This document shows positions 1-12,700 of a DNA stretch of 64,000 nucleotides, piece by piece. The first letter of the stretch is position 1, and every line of letters starts with the position of its first letter. Below the pieces are notes generated by a model. That model ran no database searches and was not told the origin of the DNA. It saw only the letters and a program-made list of their open reading frames with translations. Origin of the DNA: Argopecten irradians (lineage: Eukaryota > Mollusca > Bivalvia > Pectinida > Pectinidae). The stretch spans positions 28,595,963 through 28,659,962 of the forward strand of contig NC_091142.1 of the NCBI RefSeq assembly GCF_041381155.1. Reading direction: 5' to 3'. Made by a program: the position numbers and the translations under genes.

Positions 1-817
1 ATTTAGAATTCTACGAATTTAGCCGGGAGTAGCCGATCTTCGCTGATCCTAGATTAGACGGTTAGACCTATTGAATTGGTCAATTCGCATTATATCATTT
101 ATTTACAAAACGTGAAAATGACAGTTTTATAACTCATTTCAGATCATTATTTATAGTAAAATAATACATATGTGCAAGTCAAAATGATATGCAGGCAATA
201 TTAATAACATTTTGGAGTCTAAATATTTTCAAATAAATCAATTTCTCCGAAGAAATGGCAAGCAAACTATCACCATATTTGGAAGTAAACACACAATCAC
301 GTGATCACTAGTTACCCATAATACAATTGTATATTCCGGCCAATGGCATGAATGAGGTATAAGCACGTGACATTTTTTACTACGTTTTTACTACAAAAAA
401 TAGATGCAGATATATCCCGAGTTTGGAGCTAAAACCGCGTCCCGCGGGAGAATTTTTAGCCCAAAGGTTGAATCTGGCCATTAAGACCGTAACAAAAATT
501 CGTTGTGCCTTTATATAAGTGTATCGAGGGATGTAAATATTAATGTATATATATGGACAGGGCAAGCTAACAAGTAAAGCTGGTTTCCAAATGGGTATTG
601 CGTATCTGTACTGTGACCTTTTTGGCTTTTAAATTACGTAACTGGTATTTTTCGTGATTCAAAAAATGAAATCTTGAAAAAATAATTGTAACATAGTATA
701 GTACGGTATGTACCACATGGACTTAGTATGAATGCTAATCCACAAAGCACACACACAGCTTTTAAACGAATTTTCAACCCACGGTTACATATATTGATAA
801 ATGATTATGGCCAAGAG

Positions 818-932
818 CACAGGGACCTGGCACGAAAATTTTTAACTCAATAGTATACATATATATATTATAGTACTATAATATATATATGTGTGTACTG
901 TTAGTTTAAAAAAATCGTGCCAGGTCCCTGTG
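818..932. mobile_element. Short hairpin MITE, CACAGGGACC family, 8-bp target duplication
   Basis: The ends are inverted repeats: CACAGGGACCTGGCACGA on the left and its complement ending GGTCCCTGTG on the right, around an AT-rich centre. Direct flanks GCCAAGAG at 810-817 and 933-940 form an 8-bp target duplication, which extends by chance to 10 bp. It has no coding capacity. An 8-bp duplication is seen in hAT and some other superfamilies; the transposase family is inferred only. A longer relative lies at 61821-62281, and right-end-only relatives occur near 38490, 39130 and 49780. Confidence 0.75.
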
Positions 933-1199
933 GCCAAGAGGATGGAAATTCGTTGTACAAAGCAGAGTCCTTTTGCACTCTAACTTCCTCAGCTCGGACT
1001 AACAGCTACAATGTGTGCGTACACGCAGGCTACAGCTGCATGGCCGGGATATGCAGGATCACAATTTTTAATTTTGTAATCAAATATATAAAAACTTTTC
1101 TGAATTAACAAAATCAACGTCGAACTCTGCTGTATGGCGCCTTGCTTCATATACACAGTGCCCTATGAAAGGATGGCCTTTGAATTCCACTTTCATGAC

Positions 1200-1850
1200 C
1201 AGATGTCGACATCTTTTAGTTTAGATGTCGACATCAATAACTGACAAGTCGGTGTCACACCCGAGCATAAACACGATTAATCGCCGAGTTACCGACTTTC
1301 TACATAATTATCTTGGAATCATTATGTGGGCAGGTTCATGTGGTAAGTCGACATATTCTTCTGTTTATGTCGACATCTTCCGATATGATGTCGACTTAAT
1401 GCCTTAATTATGTCGACATCATTAAGTCGTAAGTCGGTAACTCGATGGCAGAAATATGCCACCAATATGGTCTATGGTACAAGCACTGACTTCAGTTTTC
1501 TATATTCAAAGATAGTGGCTATTTCAAATGATTTGCGCATGAGTAACAGGAAGGCGACAAGTCGACAACTCGACAACACGACAAGTCGACAACACGACAA
1601 CTCGACAACACGACAAGTCGACATTTTACCGCGACAACACGATATTCTGTACGCGCTAATTAGCGTGTTTGAAATGTCGACTTGTCGTGTTGTCGACTTG
1701 TCGTCTTGTCGTGTTGTCGACTTGTCGCGGTTCGAAAACGCGACAAGTCGACATTTTAACTGTTAAATCTCGGGTTGTCGCAGTTTGAGACCGCGACAAC
1801 TCGACAAGGCGACAACGCGACAAGGCGACAACACAACAACACGAGATGGC
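1200..1850. repeat. GTCGAC-rich palindromic simple-repeat tract
   Basis: About thirteen GTCGAC hexamers fall within roughly 550 bp, in contexts such as ATGTCGACATC and AAGTCGACAA. From about 1555 to 1635 the strand reads CGACAACACGACAAGTCGAC-type units, and from about 1676 to 1730 the same units run inverted (TTGTCGTGTTGTCGACTTG), so the tract can fold back. A third block of direct units follows at 1785-1840. An inverted pair of CGAGTTACCGACTT-type sequence lies at about 1285 and 1430. No gene is supported. Confidence 0.75.
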
Positions 1851-2744
1851 CGTAATCAGCCACCATAATTTTTACGATAAAGAAATGGTATATTTAGTTG
1901 AAGAGAATGTGTTAAAATTTTGAAGCGAGGGCGACAGCCGCCATATTGCACCATAATAAAATTTACTGACCCCCTATAAAGTATTAGGGGGTCACCACGT
2001 GACGGCTCTCCGCCAATCATTTGGTGACATTTCTGTCCGAGGTGCGATAAATAGAGAATACATGGTTAGTATCTTACAATACAAGGTTTATTTTGGTGCG
2101 AGACTTAGGAAAGCCGAGATGACGAGGCTTTGCCGAAAGCAAATTGACAGTTATTTACTTGGTTTCGCTCGAAGCGTGACGCTTCTTTGATGCGGAGGTA
2201 AATATTCAATCACTAAACCGAATGAGAGTGTACTCCTTTTTACTGCCGTGGGAAATAAATAAGCGCATTCACAAAAACCATCCGTAAATCCATTCAGTGT
2301 AATATATCACTGAAACAACATGAAAATACTCAAAAAACAATATATACCCTTTTAAAAATTACTTTGCAATACATACCTTTGCCATGAGCCAAGAAAAAAT
2401 GACACCGCCATACGAGATTTTGGATACCGTAAAAATGACGTCATTCCGATGAATGTAACGTCACGTTTTAGCGGGACTGAATGACGTTTAATTCACCGGA
2501 AGGTTCAAGTTCTGGGTCAAGTTAGAAAAAGTTCCGTCAGATATGGAACAAATTCACGTGATCGTATTGACGGATAAAGCATTTCGTATTGACGGATAAA
2601 GCACAAGTTTATCCGGCAGTAGTTATCGGTCAGTATGTGGGACAGTTGCAGGATAAATGATGATATGAAGACATTCACAACTATTATTTCTAAATGCAAG
2701 TAACCTTAAATCGAAAAATTACCATGTTATGAACGCTTTAAAAT

Positions 2745-3020
2745 CTTCAAAATACGTCGTAAACTCATCTCAATCATTCTAAATCATAATAACATTTCCC
2801 GGGGGAAACACCTAAATCTCGAGCTTTCGGGCACTCGCAAATTCATCAAAATGCATAGTAAAACTCAACTCAGTCATTCTAAATCGTACTTTTTCCCCCG
2901 TTAACATCCCCCCAAACACCAAAATCGCAAAATCATCAAAATGCATCGTAAAACTCAGCTCAGCTATTCTAAATCGTAATATTTTTCCCATGTGGGAGAC
3001 CCCCAGACCTTCAAACACCA
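2745..3020. repeat. Diverged minisatellite, three units of about 95 bp
   Basis: Three successive copies share the core ATCAAAATGCATCGTAAAAC followed by TCAGTCATTCTAAATCGTA and a stretch of C and A. The units differ by scattered changes. The short minus-strand open frame across it repeats the same peptide and is a by-product of the tandem structure. Confidence 0.65.
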
Positions 3021-3234
3021 AAACCTCGCGCCTTTAGTCTATGTTTTTTTTTTTTTAGAAATTGAGACCAGAACCCTTTCGATAGGTTTCGCAATAAGGT
3101 TTGTGGAACTTCGCCTAATGTTGGCCTTATATTATTGGTATTTGAGATTTTAGCCCAATTAAGATCAATACCTAGATCTATATCATGATTACTTTATAAC
3201 ACGTCTTAAATTGTTTCTTTGTCTTCTTTTTCAG

Positions 3235-6200
3235 ACAGATTTCGTCAAGTATTCAGTCAACGGCATATCCTCGATGATATAAAAAGTAAGATATATATAT
3301 AACAACAGATCATATCGTAACCTCATATCGTTAGGACCTGATCGTATAGATGATAAACGTTACGATCTGTTCGTACAGATGATACCCAATATTTTTCCAA
3401 AGTAAATTCTCCTGTTAAAGTAACATTGCTGAGTGAATTTGCGACCCGAATTTTGGTCATATTCGTGCTGCAGATTTTGCTTAATAACTTTCCATTATGC
3501 ACAAACAATGTGATTATCAATTAAATCCCTATGAATTAAATTACAACTTACCCGAGAAATTTCTTATCTACCAGAAATTCTTTTTTTTTATCTTGAAGCT
3601 GAAATTATAACGTAAATATACGTAATGCATCAACCGAACAGATCAAAGCGATGTTACAAACGGTATAAAGGCAGCACTGAGTCGATATAAAATTTCAATC
3701 CAATAAAAATGGTGATGACATGCGAGATTGAATCATTTTTTGTTTACAGAAACCCAAGTCATACTAATACAAAAGATAGCAAGACTGCAGGCCATAGACA
3801 ATACAGAAAATGTGGCGTACAGAGAAAGGATCAAAGGTTTGTCCTCTCACAGACGGGCTCTCTCTGAAAACACATCTAGTTATAAACTAGTAACTTACCG
3901 TATAGCCGGCTAGTTTCGCAGGAATGATGTTTTTGCGATATTGCTATGATCGCGAAATTATGAGAAATGATTGAATGATATTTGCCTTTAAAACCCATAT
4001 CGCGAAAATTTTAAATCGCTAACATAATTTTAATTAGATTGATATATAACGTCACGATTATCGTATGACGGTAAATCGTGCTTTATCCACATCGTTTTGG
4101 TATCTCGAAACCCAGTATTCGTATGTACATTGTATGTATCCATTATATAGAATCAGAAAAGGACCTCAAGCAAACCCTGGAAAAGACACAGAAGCGGGAG
4201 AGGAAGCTCGAGACAGAAATCCTTGAGCTGACAAAACAGCTGCACCAACTCGACCTCGAGATCGTCCGATTGAAAATGGAGAACCAGCAGATCACCAACG
4301 ATAATACACGCCTGTCTCAACAGCAGGACGAGTTACGAGGTAACACGGAATTTGGCTGTAGCCATTGGATTTCTGTTGAAACCAGCTTATCTGGCGATAT
4401 TTAGCTATAGGTTTCTCAATTGCCATCCTCGATACTCAAGGGGTTACTATTACTGACGTTATATCCACCCCTCGACTATCACATAGTAAAACTGAAGGCA
4501 GTTCAAGAGAAAAAATCTGACCAATTACAGCGCTGCAAAGACTTACCTTGAAGACTACAGAGAGAGAGCGATGTCCTACTTCAAAGCCACACAGTCAAAC
4601 ATGTTTGTAGTGTATCGTTATACGGCTATGATGTACATCAAAGGAATAAATTACCTGGTACCTGTTCTGTTATGTTACCTCCAGTTTTACTATGAGATAG
4701 TCCAGGGGTGTATATAACATCAGTAATAGTAACCCCTGGAGTATCGAGGATGCCAATGGTCAATATAGAATCAGCTGTGTCGTGTAGTAAATCGATCTGT
4801 CTTCTGTTCACTACACATTTTGTATTTGGTGTGAAAACTTGCTTGATATCTAACTGTTATATAGAGTTGCAGAGTTGCTGTATGGTTGCTAGTGTCCGTT
4901 TATATTTTCCTGACATTTGTTTACAACAAAGAGTGCATATTCCTTTTTTGTATTACGCAAGCATGACACAAAATGGCACATTCTTTTCTATTGAATACCA
5001 ACCGATCGCTGAATCACATGAAGACTGGACTATTCTGATCATGCCTTATTGATAACTATTTCAGAGTCTCTCCAAGAATGTAAACACAGTGTGAGTGTAT
5101 TGGAAACACATAAAGCCGATTTGAGAGAGGAGTGCAGGAAACACATAGATGTTGCAAGGGACCGAGAAAGGGACATGGAGAAGTCAGATATAGAACGAGG
5201 CAGACTAAACGGTAGGGGAGTTATCTAGAAAGGACACATAACCTCATTGTCAAGTGAATTCAAGGTTTGAACACAAGCTATTGAGGACATTTACTTCTTA
5301 ATCCAATTTTAATAACCAGGCACACATAATCCATTTCTTCTTACCGGAATTTTCCATTTATATTCTTATGAACCAGAATTTTTTTTGTTTGGTGACAAAG
5401 TTTCTTCGACATGGTGGTATTTTGTGTTTTTATCATGTTTAAGGCATGCTGGAGACAAAGGAGGAGATGTTAAAGAAACTAGCCAAGGACCGAGGTAAAC
5501 TGCTGGTGAGTTGGAAAGTTTTTGTAACTCTAACGCTCTAACAGGACAGTGTCCGTTTAGCAGCATATTTCAGTGAAATAACACAATAAAATGGACAAGA
5601 GCTCCGCTACCACAAGGCGATACAACACGAACATAACACAGCCTCCCCAAATACACACGCTCTCGCCATCCGCAGCACATTGAATGCAGCAGGTCAATAA
5701 TCATACCTTAGTTGTATATAGCACATGCAGGCAGTGCAAAATCAACCAACCAACATTACACCCATCACAGATATGAAATTGCCGTATTTTATGTCATATC
5801 TTACAAATTTTAATGTTGTTATTGATGTTATTAGATATACCTGAAGAAGCAAGGGAGTCGTCACGAAGAACAGCTGTGTGTACTTCGGGAACATTTTCGA
5901 CAGAGGCTCGCACAGGCCTACAAGGACCGCAACGGTAAACACTGTTTTCTGCCCTAATTCGAAATGCTGTAAATAAATACTTTTTCAGTAATATACTTTT
6001 CGCGATTTTTGTGCATGAAAACAATGTTCCGGGCGATCATTAGTCTGTTAGCCTATAGTAGGATATTTCTGGATTTTCAAATAAAAGAGAGTAGCAATTC
6101 AAATGCCGCATCACTTTGTTGTTCCCCAGATGGTAAGCCCCTGACACTGACACCAAACAGTAACGAGATGCTGCTAACTCGTCTGATGGAGGCCGAGTTC

Positions 6201-7214
6201 AAAATCTACCGGCGGGAACGTCTGGTCGACGTATTGGCCGATCGTCTGCGCCAGCACGAGGAGGATTTTGACGTCGCCATGGCGACCGAATGTGTGCCGT
6301 ACCTGGATGCGGACTACAGAGGCACGTGTGTCGCCGATATCTCGAGAGGTATGCTATATCACAGTCAGAAATTATTACTTAAGATTTTTCTTGTGTTTCG
6401 CTTTACCGTAGAGATATGCGATACATTTAACATTATAAGCCGCGTCTTTTAAAAAATGATAATTGTACAAGCTAGTATCAAAAGGAAAAGTAAATGGTAT
6501 ATATAAAATAGATATAAGAACAAAGCGGCTAGATTAAAATCAACTTTTTTCAAAATGTGAATGGAGTAGATATTTTTCACAATATGTATGGAGTATATAA
6601 TTTTAAGATGTGTGTGGAGTATATACATATTGTGGTATGTCCGGGCACTGTGTTGTATTTCATGCAGATAGGCTTAATTAATAAGTCAATGGTAACACAA
6701 CTACCCTGGGATAATACACATCCGCCGAAACTTGAACTGGAAATTAATTTGTACACCACTATATAAAGCTGATTACCAAATTGGGCGAAGATAACAACTT
6801 TACGCTAATTATAAGTCGTTCAATCATGCATATACATTATAGTTTGGCGATACATACGGGACACTGAAGAGAAACAGCAAAGGATCTTACGTGCTTTGCT
6901 ATCAACTTAATAATAATCGCACTCATATAACTTCAGCAATAATGTTTCAGGTTCGAATTAGTATTAAATACTTTTTTTAATGAAAAACATAATGCTGCGC
7001 CAAGGACGTAGGGTGCCATGTATCTTCTTTCACTATAAGGGACAGACTCAAAGGATTGCCGTATTTGTCCCTTGGACATTCTTATTTAGTCCTTGGCTGA
7101 TTTTATCATTGTAACACATTCAATCTATCTGCATCTGATGCTATTAAAACAGTTATGTCAATTTCAGGAAACAGTGATTTGGCATGTACGGATTCTGAAT
7201 CGTTCGACAATTAA
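3235..7214 (+). CDS. Unidentified coiled-coil protein, 3' eight exons
   Basis: Eight exons join in phase: 3235-3285, 3750-3836, 4151-4339, 5065-5211, 5444-5505, 5835-5934, 6130-6348 and 7168-7214 (stop TAA). Each is bounded by AG and GT, and together they encode at least 299 residues. Exon 3 is a strong heptad-type coiled coil rich in E, K, L and Q (ESEKDLKQTLEKTQKRERK at its start), and exons 4-6 continue as charged helix. Exon 7 is different, with an RLMEAEFKIYRRERLVDVLA segment and then a non-helical part with a cysteine. The tail is short and acidic and ends DSESFDN. The first visible exon starts in phase 1 without a start codon, so the 5' end is missing or unrecognised. A polyA signal lies 85 bp after the stop. 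A structural, cytoskeletal or ciliary role is possible, but no family was recognised. Confidence 0.75.
4424..4752. mobile_element. Foldback MITE in intron 3 of the coiled-coil gene
   Basis: Arms of about 70 bp are inverted: the left begins CATCCTCGATACTCAAGGGG and the right ends CCCCTGGAGTATCGAGGATG. The centre contains a short gene-like stretch near 4495-4550, but it is not spliceable in phase. Related arm fragments occur at 43139-43185, 51674-51720 and 53705-53790. The target duplication is not clear. Confidence 0.7.
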
Positions 7215-7298
7215 AGAAATGGCGTCAATTCGTAGCTTTCAGAACGTTACTTAAACGCTACACGAAGGAACAAGTCAAAATTGCGAAAAGAGTGAAAC

Positions 7299-7304
7299 AA
7301 TAAA
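7299..7304 (+). terminator. PolyA signal of the coiled-coil gene
   Basis: AATAAA lies 85 bp downstream of the TAA stop at 7212-7214 in an AT-rich context. It is the nearest canonical signal after the stop. Confidence 0.55.
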
Positions 7305-9230
7305 TCAATTTTAAACAGAAATATACTCACTGTCTTTTGTCCTTTCTAATTATACTCTGTACTCTTGCTTCAGACGCTGTATGGGAATCCGCCCCACATC
7401 ATAGTCAGCCGAACACTTGTAACAATCTGTAGTTGGCCACAAGCTTTATATCGGAAGTCTTGAGATAAACCAAAAACTGCACACTATGTGGAAAGAGAAC
7501 TGAATCGAGGCCCGTCAGTATCTGTTCTCGTCCTCATATATTGTACAGTTTGAGGCTTGTCTCTAACGTAAAACATAATTGTGATGTCATTTCTGTACTT
7601 TAACTCCCAGATCATCTTACCATTACGTGTAACTGTCCTATATGTTATGTTACATTTTAATGTTACGTGCGTTATATGTGACTCTTATATAAGACAGTAA
7701 AAGGTACCTTACGGGAGAGTTACACCATACAAGTGAGTAGGTCTCCGGGCATAATCCCATAATTGTCTCAACACACAACCAGGAATATTCCGTTATTTTT
7801 TTTAATTTAAAAAACACGTAAAATCCCACACAATGAATGCTAATCAGATTGCTAACTAACAATGCTTGATTCTACAGCAGAGAAACCCATCCAAAATAGC
7901 GATAAAAATCTCAACTCTCAAAGATTTAAGATGACTTTCGTCTTTTCTGTTTTCCAAATCAAACTAAGCATTCACTGGTAGCAACAGTAATGCTTCCTAT
8001 ATATTTCAAGCAAATTCAGACAGTAAAACTTATAATGACAAAGAAGCTTGTTGTAAGTTGAGGCACGACTCTATTCTCAGATTATGGATGGTTTAAATTT
8101 ATCAAGCTTTTGGATTGGTGGCGGACGGGAGACCAATAGAGCGATATGTGCAACCTGTTATAGCGTGCTAAGGGCGTTCATTTGTAAAACAACATTTGTT
8201 TGATAATCAAATCAATGAAATATCTTTAAACACGTCTGGTATCCAATAACAAATATTAATAGTATAAACTTAAGTACATGTTGTATGTATGATGCAGTTT
8301 TATCCCGACTAATTATTGGGATATCAAATATAGCGCATTTAGACATTTCTGCAGATGTCAAAATGTCCAAATAACTATTGGTTACTGGTGTTGTGCCAGA
8401 GATTATTAGTAGAGAGCAAATAGCTCTCACCATTTTTGCAGCTCGTCAGCAGAAGAATTCGGTAAGATAGAATGTTTGGAGCTCTTCCTGAATTTGCAAA
8501 ATGGCAAAATGCCGATTTTAACGACTATTAATCACTATTCAAATGTTTGCTTTTATTTATTTCCGTTGCAAGAGAAAAAAAGAAACTAAACATATTTTGC
8601 CGATATCATTTTGGTAATCGTTTATTGGAATGAGACACAGCTATATATTGGTGCTATTTATCACAAAAATATTTATTATTAAACTAGAAAACAAAATATT
8701 ACGCGAGAAATGCATTTCGCGAGAAAAAAACTTGTACGAATATTGCTTTTTCAATACATGAACGTATGAACTCAATTATGTAATAGTTAAATATGCATTA
8801 ACGTTGGTGATGACACCATAGAGCCCAAATAAAACCTAATGAAAAATCCTACAAAAAGATACCTCATTCATGAAGGAAGTACACTGTAGGAGCATATCCT
8901 GACGTCAACACTGTTTTGTGTGTATCCTAACCATAGCCTCCTTCTCTAAAGTTCTCTATATATTGTCCTTGCTCGAAATTAACAAACTCTGTTCTGAACG
9001 ACTTTGGTATGGCTTACAATCATTTAAGAATATTGAAATATGCTAGAAAAGGGGTGTTAGGGGCAATTTGCTGCATTTCCACATAGAAGTCCTAACACTA
9101 TCAACGTTAAATCCACGAGCGAATGACGTTTGTCCTTGAATGTTTGAAAGAACTGTCCATTATACAAGTTCTCTTAGTAACGTTTGTGACATTTCCTACC
9201 TTGTATAATACTACTTTTGATGCATCTTCA

Positions 9231-9488
9231 CTAGCCAAAGGTTACGATCCGCTTACTTCTCTTCAGAGGGATTAGGGTATCGAGGATGTGATTAGAGAAT
9301 GTGATTGATCCTAACGACTAATAACAGGCAAGGGTAATCCTTCCCCTTGTGTTAAAAAAGGATGATGTTCCAGATCGCATCTGATTTGTTTATCATAAAT
9401 ATTGTTCAATCAGAGGAAATCCTCTGAAAAGAGAAAGAATCACATCCTTGGGATGAAGAAGAGAAGGTGGATCGTAACCCTTAGCTAG
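9231..9488. mobile_element. MITE with CTAGCC ends
   Basis: The ends are inverted: CTAGCCAAAGGTTACGATCC on the left against GGATCGTAACCCTTAGCTAG on the right, extended by CTTCTCTTC/GAAGAGAAG. The element is 258 bp and non-coding. CTAG may itself be a 4-bp target duplication. The hairpin at 32203-32277 begins with almost the same terminus (CTAGCCAAGGGT). Confidence 0.7.
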
Positions 9489-9653
9489 CTTTATATTGTT
9501 TGTGAAGTGCATGGTGCGTGTTTTGGGAGACTGCAGTATATTCGTGTTGTGTCTTCTTGTATAGTTCTTGTATAGTTAAACTCTTTACCTTTTTATAGTG
9601 CTATATCACTAAAGCATAACATTCATATAACATGTATCATGTTCATATAGAGT

Positions 9654-9659
9654 TTTATT
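9654..9659 (-). terminator. PolyA signal of the PANTS gene
   Basis: On the minus strand AATAAA lies about 75 bp beyond the TGA stop of the last PANTS exon. Confidence 0.5.
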
Positions 9660-9732
9660 AATTTAATACAATTTCATACACAGGCACAATATAAATGATA
9701 ATTTAAGACCTATCGACGAAATATACCTCCTG

Positions 9733-12700
9733 CTAGGATATCACACACATACTAGTCGTGTCCTTTAGAGTATCCTTCAGTGGCTTCAGCCATAACTTGG
9801 GTCTTACATCCGTTAGTTCTTCATCACTATGTCTGTCACTGTATCGTTCTATATGACGATTTTGGTAGGGTTCCTTATACTCCTCACACAGCGGCGGTAT
9901 TCCCTCCACCACACTGACAGAGGCCGGTTTGTTCGAGGACATATTGGTATACCAGCCTATAGGTGGAGAAGTTCGGTATTCCCAAACGTCGTTCTTCTGT
10001 ACACTTTGTAACCGCCGTTGGCGTTTGGCGTCTTCTACTTTTAACAGGTGTTCCTGTTAACAAAGCAGGTATCATTTATGTAACCTTTAACAGCGATATC
10101 ATAAAATGTGGTATAGAATGTTTTATTCCAATAGTGGAAATAGTGTTTCATTCTAACTCTGTATTATAATTTCCTACATTGGGGGCTTCGTACATTTAAA
10201 AGTTGTTAAGTTGTCTCCAATCTCATTGTACAAAAAAGTTGCAATAAAATATGTTTAAATTAATTCCCTACATGCAGTTGTTCATACTAACTAGGGTATC
10301 AACCTTCTTTAGGTGAAAATTGTACCTCATCCATAGTACAAGTTTAGCTTTAAAAAATAATAAATAAATAATATAAATGCGATGCAATCAGCGAATAGCT
10401 AACCATGGTGTCAAGACAAAGGCAACAAAGGAAATATGTGGCCATTGGAATTATCAAATCAATACAATTAACTACCGGCAATACTTAGCCATAGGGTTAC
10501 ACATTTTCTGTCTATATTTAGCAATTCAGTAATGTGTATACGTTATCTGGTTACTACAGTTTTGTTTTCCTAATTATTGATTTAATAATTTTCCTCTTAA
10601 AAAATTGTGCTGCTACATGCTACATTCGATAATCCTGAATTGTGGGCTGTGGTACATGCTCAAATGCTAATCCTGAATTTAACGCTGTTTTATGCACATA
10701 TGCTAATCATATGCTGAACTTTGTCCTGCTAAATGCACAGACGGTAATCCTAGATGTGTGTCTTTACAAGCACAGATCGATGCTCATCCTGAATGTTGTG
10801 ATGCTAAATGCATAAATCAATCTTATTAAAATTAGACTCGTAATTCCGCTAGCGATCCACTACCATGGTCTAATTAGATTGATGCACATATGCTTATCCT
10901 GAATTTTGTACCGTTACATACACATATGCAACTCGTGATTTTTTGTGATGTTACAAGCTAGATGTCTGATATTAATCCTAAAAATTGTACTGTTTACACG
11001 TACAGTTGCTAATCCAGAATTTTGCTTCTGTTACATACACATATGCTACATGTAATCGTGAACTTTGTCCTGCTAAATGCACCGATACTAATAGTGCATC
11101 GGATGCTAATTGGATTATCTTAAGACTTTGTGCTGTTACATACATAGGAACTTATCCTGAATTTTGTAATGTTATAGACACACACAAATGCTATTTCTAG
11201 ACTTTGTGCAGTTATAATCACGCATGGCATGCTAATCCAGATGTTTGATCTGCTGAATGCAGAGACAATAATTCTAGACTTTGTATTATTACATACACAA
11301 ACGCTAATCCTTAATTTTGTATTGTAACATGCACAAACGCAACGCCTAAATTTTGTATTGTAACATGCACAAACGCAAATCCAAAATTTTGTATTGTAAC
11401 ATGCACAAACACTAATCCTGAATTTTGTATTGTAACATGCACATACACTAATCCTGAATTTTGTTTGGTTACATACACAGGTGTACAAATACAGCAGAGA
11501 TTACAATACACTGTGTAGAGAACTACCTCTAACATCAGATTATAACTTACATATGCCTCAATGCTTTCCTTTTCTGCGAGCTCTTCACACATTTCTACAT
11601 CCTTCTTCAGCGGATCACAGTCAATATTGTGGTCACCATCCCAGTACCGATGATAATACTTTGTTCTCCAATCTGAAAAATAAACAAATCTACCATCAAT
11701 TTTGAAAACAACTCTGTTACTGTGAAATTTGAGCTTAGTCTGTAATCATTTCTTTGAATCAAACTACCTATTTGCCATATGAAAAACTTTTGATTTAGTT
11801 TACTAGAAAGGAAGTGAAATTGTTTTCATTGTAGTATTAAGAATGTAGTTAATGGTAGATGGGTATGTCTTTGAACTTTAAATGCTGAAAATTAACACTG
11901 TAGATACATGTATGTTTCCTCTTTTTAAAATCTAAATCTAATATGACTAATAATGATATCTATTCATGGTTCATTTAACTATGATCTTTTTTATGTTTCC
12001 TATTTTTGAAATCTCAATCTAATATGACACTATTCATGGTTCATTTAAAGGCCCACTACCTTTCCGACACGACTTTTAATTTTTAAAATGGGAATGTAAA
12101 ACGAGATCGATAATTTTGTAGAGTCGCAAAATTTATTAACTTACAGTTAATACTACGTTTATCATCACCTTCTGAACAATTTAATCGAAATAGATAAAAT
12201 GTTAATTTTCATAACGCGGGTCGTCTTATGTTTCCCGCCGTCGTCCTAAATACCGCGCGGTAGTGGACTATTACTGCACCAGACGGCAAGACAGCGAAAC
12301 AACTCTTCACGGTTTTCATATATTACGCAGGAAATCTTGCATATGTTTTGTGTTGTAACCTCATCTTAGGGCATCGGCATTGGTTTTCTGACGTTATTAA
12401 TGTTTTTAAAGAAACCTTTAAATTTTGCCCCCCGAAAGGTAGTGGGCCTTTAACTTTTATCCTTTTTTTTTTATTACATAATTTGCATTTGAAGTCGGAA
12501 TAAATGGTTTATGACCTTGTACATTTGATCATATATGTATCAAGATACCTGAAAATATTAATTTATTGATGGCTGATTACATACTTTGATACCTCGGATT
12601 TCCTTACCTTTGCAAATCCTGTAGGCCTGGTTATACTGCTCACATGGCATTATCTGTAATAATCAAGGCATCTATATTAACATAACTGTTAACAATTAGC

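Larger units (their letters stand above)
1..3234. other. Repeat-rich stretch without a recognised gene
   Basis: No exon could be supported here. The stretch holds a 115-bp inverted-repeat element (818-932), a GTCGAC-rich palindromic tract (about 1200-1850) and three diverged copies of a roughly 95-bp minisatellite (about 2745-3020); these are listed separately. Short open frames between 1225 and 1766 are by-products of the simple repeats. Missing 5' exons of the coiled-coil gene at 3235 could lie here, but none was recognised. Confidence 0.5.
7215..9732. other. Intergenic stretch between two convergent genes
   Basis: This lies between the ends of the plus-strand coiled-coil gene and the minus-strand PANTS gene. 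It holds the two polyA signals and one MITE at 9231-9488. The remaining 2 kb is AT-rich, without a recognisable exon, RNA gene or long repeat. Confidence 0.55.

Noticed and set aside
1410-1766. 118-codon plus-strand frame with repeated RQHDNSTTRQ-type peptide
   Set aside because: It is a by-product of the GTCGAC/CGACAA simple repeat; there is no splice or codon evidence.
6949-6965. GGTTCGAATTA as a possible tRNA T-loop
   Set aside because: No matching D-arm, anticodon arm or acceptor stem around it. No tRNA or rRNA gene was found anywhere in the window.
11120-11592. Long minus-strand open frames with a repeated TKFRISVCACYN-type peptide
   Set aside because: They are translation of the 38-bp minisatellite in PANTS intron 3, and the real PANTS exon 3 (11551-11672) overlaps the end in its own frame.
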